A program made the position numbers and the translations under genes. DNA of 64,000 bases, taken from contig NZ_JARXWB010000011.1 in the NCBI RefSeq assembly GCF_029892425.1, positions 124,001 to 188,000 of the forward strand, written 5' to 3'. How positions within the stretch are numbered: position 1 is the stretch's first letter; each line of letters begins with the position of its first letter. This document shows positions 58,949 to 64,000 of this stretch, piece after piece. A model generated the notes under the pieces. The model searched no databases, was not told the DNA's origin, and saw nothing but the letters and a program-made list of their open reading frames with translations. Source of the stretch: Bradyrhizobium sp. BR13661. GTDB lineage: Bacteria; Pseudomonadota; Alphaproteobacteria; Rhizobiales; Xanthobacteraceae.

Positions 58949-60295
58949 TTACGGCCTGTTCGGGTCGAACCGCTTCTCCAGGCCCTTCCAGCAATCCGCG
59001 TAATCGTCCTGGAGCGTCGACGCGTTTGCGGCATGCGCTGTGACGCGCTGCGGGTAGCGGGTCTCGAACATGAAGGCCATCGTTCCGGTCAGCTTCACCG
59101 GCTTCAATTCGCCATTGCTGGCGTGCTCGAAGGCGTCGCGATCGGGGCCGTGCGGCAGCATGCAATTGTGCAGGCTCATACCGCCCGGCACAAAGCCCTG
59201 CGGCTTGGCGTCGTAGACACCGTAGATCAGGCCCATGAACTCACTCATGATGTTCATGTGATACCAGGGCGGACGGAAGGTATTGTCGGCGACCATCCAG
59301 CGCTCGGGGAAGATCACGAAATCGATATTCGCCGTGCCCGCCGTCTCCGACGGCGAGGTCAGCACCGTGAAGATCGAGGGATCAGGATGATCGAACCCGA
59401 TCGCACCTACGGGAGAGAACGTGCGCAGATCGTATTTGTACGGCGCATAATTGCCGTGCCAGGCGACGACGTCGATTGGCGAATGCGGCAAAGTGGTCTT
59501 GAACAGCGAGCCGCCCCATTTCACGAACAGCTCGGTCGGCGTGTCCTTGTCCTCGTAGTTCGCCACCGGCGTGAGGAAGTCGCGTGCATTGGCGAGGCAA
59601 TTGGCACCGATCGGGCCGCGCTCCGGCAGCGTGAAGGCGCCACCATAGTTCTCGCAGAGATAACCGCGCGCCGGCCCATTCGGAATCTCGACGCGGAACT
59701 TGACGCCACGCGGGATCACCACGATCTCGCCGGGCTCGGCATCGATGCGGCCGAACTCGGTGACGAGGCGCAAATTTCCCTGCTGAAGCACGAACATCAG
59801 CTCACCGTCGGCATTGTAGAAGTGCTGGTCCACCATCGACTTGGTGATGAGGTAGACATGCGCGGCCATGCCGGCCTGCGTATTGACGTCACCGGCCGTC
59901 GTCATCGTCTGCACGCCCTGGACGAAGGTGACCTCCTCCTTCGGCAGCGGCGTCGGATCCCAGCGCAGCTGCGCGATCGGCAAATCGTATTCGTGGCACG
60001 GCGCCGAGCGCCACAACCCGGCATCGACCTTCTCGAAGCGGCCGGAGTGCTTCACCGAGGGGCGGATGCGATAGAGCCAGGAGCGCTCATTGGTGCCGCG
60101 CGGCGCGGTGAACGGCGAGCCGGAAAGCTGCTCGGCATAGAGGCCATAGGCGCAGCGCTGCGGCGAGTTGCGCCCGATCGGCAGCGCACCGGGCAGTGCC
60201 TCGGTCTCGAAGCTGTTGCCGAAGCCGGACATGTAACCCGGCGTCACCTGGGCGGAGCTTCGGATGATCTGATCAGGCGAGGTATTGATGTTCAT
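58949..60295 (-). CDS. hmgA: Homogentisate 1,2-dioxygenase
   Basis: Iron enzyme that opens homogentisate to maleylacetoacetate. 448 aa, with a YMSGFGNSFETEALPGALP signature near residue 20 and ligand region ending: NYEDKDTPTELFVKWGGSLF, VDVVAWHGNYAPYKYDLRTF (catalytic His) and IFPERWMVADNTFRPPWYHM with His/Glu in NIMSEFMGLIYG. GGAGGAGG precedes the ATG at 60293-60295; the open frame upstream is spurious. maleylacetoacetate isomerase (maiA) is not in the window. It lies 2 bases after the MBL-fold gene. Confidence 0.96.
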   Translation of the reverse strand: MNINTSPDQIIRSSAQVTPGYMSGFGNSFETEALPGALPIGRNSPQRCAYGLYAEQLSGSPFTAPRGTNERSWLYRIRPSVKHSGRFEKVDAGLWRSAPCHEYDLPIAQLRWDPTPLPKEEVTFVQGVQTMTTAGDVNTQAGMAAHVYLITKSMVDQHFYNADGELMFVLQQGNLRLVTEFGRIDAEPGEIVVIPRGVKFRVEIPNGPARGYLCENYGGAFTLPERGPIGANCLANARDFLTPVANYEDKDTPTELFVKWGGSLFKTTLPHSPIDVVAWHGNYAPYKYDLRTFSPVGAIGFDHPDPSIFTVLTSPSETAGTANIDFVIFPERWMVADNTFRPPWYHMNIMSEFMGLIYGVYDAKPQGFVPGGMSLHNCMLPHGPDRDAFEHASNGELKPVKLTGTMAFMFETRYPQRVTAHAANASTLQDDYADCWKGLEKRFDPNRP

Positions 60296-60297
60296 GA

Positions 60298-61254
60298 CTA
60301 TCCTCCTCCTTGCAGGGCGGCCCACATTTCCTGGTCGCGCTTGTCGGTCCAGATCACGGGATCGTCGATCCCCGACGCTTCGTCATAGGCGCGCGACACG
60401 TTGAACGGCAGGCAGTGCTCGTAGATGGCGAAGCTGTGGAATTTCGGATCCATCACCTCGCGCGTCGCCGCCATCGATTCCTTTAAGCTGCGGCCCTTGG
60501 CAACCGAGATCTCGGCAGCACCATAGAGCGAGGTGACGAAGTCGCGCGTCATCGCGATGGCTTCGCGAACCGTGGCGGTGCCCTTCAACGCATCGCCGCG
60601 GCCGGGCGCGATCGCCTTGGGATTGAAGTTACGGATCTCGTTCAGCGTCATCGGCCATTCGCGCAAATGCGCATCGCCGCAATAGCAGGCCGAGTGATAT
60701 TCGATGAGATCGCCGGAGAACATGACTTCAGCGTCCGGCACCCAGGCGACGATGTCGCCGGAGGTATGGCCGGCCCCTAACTGCATCAGCCGCACCTCGC
60801 GCTTGCCGAGATAGATCGACATCTCGCCTTCGAAGGTCAGCGTCGGCCAAGTCAGCCCGGGAATGCTCGCCGCGTCCTGGAACAGCCGCGGGAAACGGCC
60901 ATATTCGGAATCCCAATCCTGCTGGCCGCGCTCCTCGATCAGGCGATAGGTTTCCTGCGAGGCAACAATGCCCTGCGCCTTGTAGGCGGAGGCGCCGAGC
61001 ACGCGCACGGCGTGATAATGCGACAGTACGACATATTTGATCGGCTTGTCGGTGACGGTCTTGACGCGCTCGATCACCTTGTTGGCCATGGCCGGCGTGG
61101 CCTGCGCGTCGAACACGAGGCAACTATCGTCGCCGACGATAACAGCCGTGTTGGGGTCGCCCTCCGCGGTGAAGGCGTAGAGATCGGTGCCGATCTCGGA
61201 GAAGGTGATCTTCTTCTCGGAGAGATCGCCGGTGGATGCGAAGTTCTTCGCCAT
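60298..61254 (-). CDS. MBL-fold metallo-hydrolase with altered metal motif
   Basis: A 318-aa metallo-beta-lactamase-fold protein: TAVIVGDDSCLVFDAQATPA, then SHYHAVRVLGASAY where HxHxDH is expected; the first two His are kept but the Asp-His pair is missing. Later metal residues remain (LGAGHTSGDIVAWVP, FSGDLIEYHSACYCGDAH). The missing residues suggest one metal or altered chemistry. ATG at 61254 preferred to the TTG at 61257. It is almost fused to hmgA (2 bases) and follows DUF2783, so it likely acts in aromatic breakdown. Substrate unknown. Confidence 0.88.
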   Translation of the reverse strand: MAKNFASTGDLSEKKITFSEIGTDLYAFTAEGDPNTAVIVGDDSCLVFDAQATPAMANKVIERVKTVTDKPIKYVVLSHYHAVRVLGASAYKAQGIVASQETYRLIEERGQQDWDSEYGRFPRLFQDAASIPGLTWPTLTFEGEMSIYLGKREVRLMQLGAGHTSGDIVAWVPDAEVMFSGDLIEYHSACYCGDAHLREWPMTLNEIRNFNPKAIAPGRGDALKGTATVREAIAMTRDFVTSLYGAAEISVAKGRSLKESMAATREVMDPKFHSFAIYEHCLPFNVSRAYDEASGIDDPVIWTDKRDQEMWAALQGGG

Positions 61255-61289
61255 CAATTCATCCTTAGGTCTTTGCTTTGAGTTCCGGG

Positions 61290-61514
61290 TTATTGTTGTT
61301 GCTGCTGTTGCTGGTGTCCGTCGATCATCCTGCGCTTCGCCAACACGAGCGCCTCCCGCAGCACGTCGATGTCGCCGATATGGTTGGCGAGGATCAGCAC
61401 CAGCGCCGCGTCGAAATCGGCGCTCTGCTCCTCGGTGAGGCCACGATGCGCCTCGACGATGGCGCGAAAGGCGTCGTCTGGCCGCGCGAAGTTGGAGCTG
61501 GTGGAGAGTGGCAT
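61290..61514 (-). CDS. DUF2783 domain protein with C-terminal polyglutamine
   Basis: A 74-aa protein with a helical DUF2783 domain: FARPDDAFRAIVEAHRGLTE, QSADFDAALVLILANHIGDI and VLREALVLAKRRMIDG. It ends HQQQQQQQ, encoded by a CAA/CAG run. The ATG at 61514 has GAGG 8-9 bases upstream. It lies 8 bases after the FAD monooxygenase and is found with such enzymes; its role is unknown, perhaps a partner protein. Confidence 0.85.
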   Translation of the reverse strand: MPLSTSSNFARPDDAFRAIVEAHRGLTEEQSADFDAALVLILANHIGDIDVLREALVLAKRRMIDGHQQQQQQQ

Positions 61515-61522
61515 CTCAAACC

Positions 61523-63139
61523 TCAATTCAGACCTGCGGCCCGCGACAGCGCGGCCGCAATTGCCGCGCGTGTCGGATGGCGGAAACGTGCGGCAACATA
61601 GCCATCCGGTCTCAGCAGATAGGCGGTGCCTGGCTCGGCGTCGTAGCGTTTCGCGACGAGGCCCTGGGGATCGGCAAGCCCGCGTTCGCCGCCAACGCGG
61701 ATATCCTTGACGCCGTCGGGCGCCTCGATCGCTGCGCCATTGCTGAACGACAGCAAGGTGAAATCCGTTCCGCCCTTGCGAAAAGCATCCGTGAGATAGG
61801 CCTTTTCACCCACCGGCGCATCGAGCATGGAACAGCCCGGCGATGGCCCGCCGCGCCAAGCATCCGCATCGCGCGATGATAGCGGCGAGTCATAGCTGCA
61901 CGGCACCGAGAGCCGGCCGCCATTGACCATGCGTTTGCCGAACTCGGTCTCCTTGGCGAGCGACAGCACCGCCTTGCGCAGCCGCGCCTCCTGGTGCGAG
62001 TTCGGCGCCATGAAATCGGTCGAGCGGGTGGATTCGCGGATGTTCTCGTCGGCGGCGAGGCTGCGCTCGACATGGTAGCTCTCGAGCAGGCTCGCGGGCG
62101 AGGTGCCGAGCAGCACGCGATCGAGCTTCCAGGCGAGATTTTCGGCGTCCTCGAGTCCCGAATTGGCGCCGCGCGCGCCAAAGGGCGAGACCTGATGCGC
62201 CGAATCGCCGGCAAAGATCACGCGGCCATGGATGAAGCGGTCCATCCGCCGGCACTGGAATTTGTAGAGCGAAATCCACTCGAACTCGAACTTGTCGTGA
62301 CCAAGCATGCGCGCGATGCGCGGCCGCACGTTTTCCGGCTTCTTCTCGACGACCGGATCAGCATAGCGATTGAGCTGGAGATCGATGCGCCAGACGTCGT
62401 CCGGCTGCTTGTGCAGGAGCGCCGAGCGCCCGGGATGAAAGGGCGGATCGAACCAGAACCAGCGCTCGGTCGGGAATTCCGCCGTCATCTTGACGTCGGC
62501 GATCAGGAACTGATCCTCGAACACCTGCCCCGCGAACTCGGCGCCGACCATCTGCCGCAGCGAGGAGCGCGCGCCATCGCAGGCGACGACATATTGCGCG
62601 TGCAGGCGATAGGCGCCATCGGGTGTTTCGATCATCAACACAGCGGATTCGTTGCGCTGCTCGACCGCGATCACCTTGTTGCGCCAGCGCAGGTCGATCG
62701 CGGGCAGATCGCTGATGCGGTCGACCAGATAGGCTTCGGCGTAATATTGCTGGAGATTGATGAAGGCCGGCCGCTTGTGCCCGTCCTCCGGGAGCAGATT
62801 GAACTGGTAGAGCTGGGACTCGCCGTGAAAGATGCGGCCGACACTCCACACCACGCCCTTGTCGACCATGCGGTCGCCGACGCCGAGCCGGTCCCAATAT
62901 TCCAGCGAGCGCTTGGAGAAGCAGATCGCACGCGAGCCCTCGCCGATGCGGTCGGCATCGTCCAGAAGGACGACGCGCTGGCCGCGCTGGGCGAGATCGA
63001 TCGCCAGCGACAACCCGACGGGGCCCGCACCGACGATCACGACCGGGTGCTCCGCCGGGCTCGAGCCGGGGCGGTCCTGATCGGGGTGACGGCGGTAGCC
63101 GAACTGGGTCTTCGCGTGAGGGGTATTGGCCGGCGCCAT
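61523..63139 (-). CDS. FAD-dependent aromatic monooxygenase (MhpA-like)
   Basis: A 538-aa flavoprotein hydroxylase: FAD motif VVIVGAGPVGLSLAIDLAQR (near residue 33), the DG motif VVACDGARSSLRQMVG and the second FAD motif GRVIFAGDSAHQVSPFGARG (near 300), then NSGLEDAENLAWKL. A C-terminal thioredoxin-like region follows (RVGGERGLADPQGLVAKRYD). Such enzymes hydroxylate phenylpropionates, hydroxybenzoates and similar compounds. It heads the operon DUF2783, MBL, hmgA, and is divergent from a MarR regulator with an operator, so it may feed an aromatic acid into homogentisate. Confidence 0.92.
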   Translation of the reverse strand: MAPANTPHAKTQFGYRRHPDQDRPGSSPAEHPVVIVGAGPVGLSLAIDLAQRGQRVVLLDDADRIGEGSRAICFSKRSLEYWDRLGVGDRMVDKGVVWSVGRIFHGESQLYQFNLLPEDGHKRPAFINLQQYYAEAYLVDRISDLPAIDLRWRNKVIAVEQRNESAVLMIETPDGAYRLHAQYVVACDGARSSLRQMVGAEFAGQVFEDQFLIADVKMTAEFPTERWFWFDPPFHPGRSALLHKQPDDVWRIDLQLNRYADPVVEKKPENVRPRIARMLGHDKFEFEWISLYKFQCRRMDRFIHGRVIFAGDSAHQVSPFGARGANSGLEDAENLAWKLDRVLLGTSPASLLESYHVERSLAADENIRESTRSTDFMAPNSHQEARLRKAVLSLAKETEFGKRMVNGGRLSVPCSYDSPLSSRDADAWRGGPSPGCSMLDAPVGEKAYLTDAFRKGGTDFTLLSFSNGAAIEAPDGVKDIRVGGERGLADPQGLVAKRYDAEPGTAYLLRPDGYVAARFRHPTRAAIAAALSRAAGLN

Positions 63140-63182
63140 TACACGAACCTCGGCTCTGGTCAGAAGAGGACTGATCTGCTAG

Positions 63183-63202
63183 ATAGTCTCACGTGCAACT
63201 AT
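63183..63202. promoter_or_regulatory. MarR-type operator palindrome
   Basis: ATAGTCTCACGTGCAACTAT: half-sites ATAGT and ACTAT enclose a perfect CACGTG centre; only 2 of 10 symmetric pairs mismatch. It lies between the divergent monooxygenase and MarR genes, 44 bases from the former's start. The pattern is like known MarR sites for aromatic-acid regulons. Confidence 0.7.
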
Positions 63203-63250
63203 TTTGGACCGGAGCCGGCCGGCCGTCAACTGGAATTCGGAGCGCTCTCC

Positions 63251-63793
63251 TTGGCGAGGACATCCAGCGACATCGCGCTGAAGACACGCGGAGCCGATAA
63301 AGCTTCATCGTGGCCGAAGGCGCGGCTCGATCTGTTCAAATTCGTGCCGTTCCGGCTCAACCGGCTCGCGGCGGAGGTCAGTTCCGCGCTCGCGGTCGAG
63401 TATCAGGGGCGGCATGGCCTCGACATTCCGGCCTGGCGCGTCATCGCGACACTCGGCTTCCGCAACGATGCGTGCAGCGCGCAGTTCATCTCGCAATGCA
63501 CCCGCACGCACAAATCAACGATCAGCCGCGCGGTGACCACGTTGCTGCATGACGGCCTGATCGAGCGGGTCGAGAACGAAGCCGACCGCCGTGAATTCCG
63601 CCTGCAGCTGACGGAAAAGGGCCGCGCGCTCTACGAGGAGCTGTTCCCGCAATTGCTGCGGCGGGAAGACGAGATTTTGGCGTGCCTCTCCGCACAAGAG
63701 CGCAAGCAGCTCTCCGCCCTGCTCGGCAAGATCGAGGAAAGTCTCGACCTGATCCAGACCAGCGAAGAGGCGGATGCCAAGCAGGCGTATTAA
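63251..63793 (+). CDS. MarR family regulator
   Basis: A 180-aa winged-helix regulator: FKFVPFRLNRLAAEVSSALA, DIPAWRVIATLGFRNDACSA, the recognition region THKSTISRAVTTLLHDGLIE (near 95-115) and the wing NEADRREFRLQLTEKGRALY. Probably represses the divergent aromatic operon until a phenolic ligand binds. Frame is open far upstream to 61994 but overlaps the monooxygenase; a TTG at 63251 with GGAG 8 bases before gives a sensible length. The start is a best estimate. Confidence 0.87.
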   Translation: MARTSSDIALKTRGADKASSWPKARLDLFKFVPFRLNRLAAEVSSALAVEYQGRHGLDIPAWRVIATLGFRNDACSAQFISQCTRTHKSTISRAVTTLLHDGLIERVENEADRREFRLQLTEKGRALYEELFPQLLRREDEILACLSAQERKQLSALLGKIEESLDLIQTSEEADAKQAY

Positions 63794-63850
63794 GGCTGTA
63801 CCCATGGAGGCGCAGACGCTTCGACCGGTTGAGAACGCTTGGTGGGCTCG

Positions 63851-64000
63851 TGAAGGCACTGGCTTATATCGCGGCGCTCCTCGTGGCATTTGGCGCAACG
63901 CGCGCCTACGCTGCTGACATCGGCTATCTGGCTCCCCCCGGAATAGCTGCGAGCGAGTTTCCCGCACCCCAGCGCCCTGTTGCACGGATCGTCAGCGCAC
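63851..64000 (+). CDS. Exported protein, 3' truncated by window end
   Basis: GTG at 63851 opens 50 codons that run off the window. They begin with a signal peptide (LAYIAALLVAFGATRAYA, then ADIGYLAPPG). No family can be named from this part. Codon use fits the neighbours. GTGGG lies just upstream. Confidence 0.55.

Noticed and set aside
58319..60388. 689-codon plus-strand open frame over fahA and hmgA
   Set aside because: Antisense shadow of two well-defined enzymes, with composition typical of such shadows.
61994..63250. Plus-strand open frame that extends the MarR gene upstream
   Set aside because: It overlaps the FAD monooxygenase antisense; only the part from about 63251 has the MarR fold.

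Overview
The window looks like chromosomal DNA of a Bradyrhizobium-type alphaproteobacterium (Hyphomicrobiales/Nitrobacteraceae). This rests on the high-GC codon usage, the gene set (ptsP-prfA-prmC, DUF4167, phaR/phaA/phaB, acdS beside an Lrp-type regulator, form II coxSLM, the homogentisate pathway) and palindromic intergenic repeats. The genus is inferred from gene content; no rRNA is present. I see no IS element, integrase, CRISPR array or phage gene.

Layout. 1-5.7 kb: ptsP (nitrogen PTS enzyme I), prfA and prmC (release factor 1 and its methylase), a 460-bp gap, then a DUF4167 gene. 5.8-9.6 kb: a methyltransferase, gloB, a cupin, a flavin-reductase-like protein and a DMT-family exporter. 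9.7-12.7 kb: the polyhydroxybutyrate locus, phaB and phaA facing the regulator phaR. 12.8-17.3 kb: methyltransferase, branched-chain aminotransferase, HSL-type esterase, two exported proteins and a carboxymuconolactone-decarboxylase-like protein. 17.4-19.1 kb: acdS (ACC deaminase) with a divergent Lrp-type regulator. 19.3-26.3 kb: recQ, a polysaccharide deacetylase, the methionine operon metY-metA with a structured leader and possible leader peptide, and an amidase with a histone-H1-like tail.

26.4-31.9 kb holds a carbamoyltransferase cassette resembling sxtI-sxtJ-sxtK of saxitoxin clusters. It consists of an SxtJ-type membrane protein, a 49-aa DUF5989 protein and a NodU/CmcH-type carbamoyltransferase, facing an SGNH hydrolase and an exported M14 peptidase. 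After tRNA-Ser(GGA) and a small exported protein comes a trehalose operon (MFS transporter, otsB, otsA), then DUF3175. 37-41.4 kb: two tandem chemoreceptors with almost identical signalling halves and different sensor halves.

41.6-48.9 kb combines a FIST sensor (NosP-like), a NahK/ErcS'-like hybrid kinase, two LuxR-type response regulators, a protein fusing a XoxJ-like binding domain to a XoxG-like cytochrome c, and a PQQ alcohol dehydrogenase with the Asp-x-Asp signature of lanthanide-dependent enzymes. This reads as a sensor-regulated periplasmic alcohol oxidation module. 49.1-55.2 kb: coxG, a form II coxS-coxL-coxM operon and a CaiB-family enzyme. 55.4-63.8 kb: the tyrosine/homogentisate pathway (hpd, fahA, hmgA) with an Lrp-type regulator, DUF1272, an unusual MBL-fold protein, DUF2783, an FAD monooxygenase and a divergent MarR regulator with a clear operator. 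The last 150 bases open a truncated exported protein.

The best candidates for something little described are the SxtIJK-like cassette, the XoxJ-XoxG fusion with its FIST/kinase neighbours, and the metY leader with a 13-aa upstream ORF.
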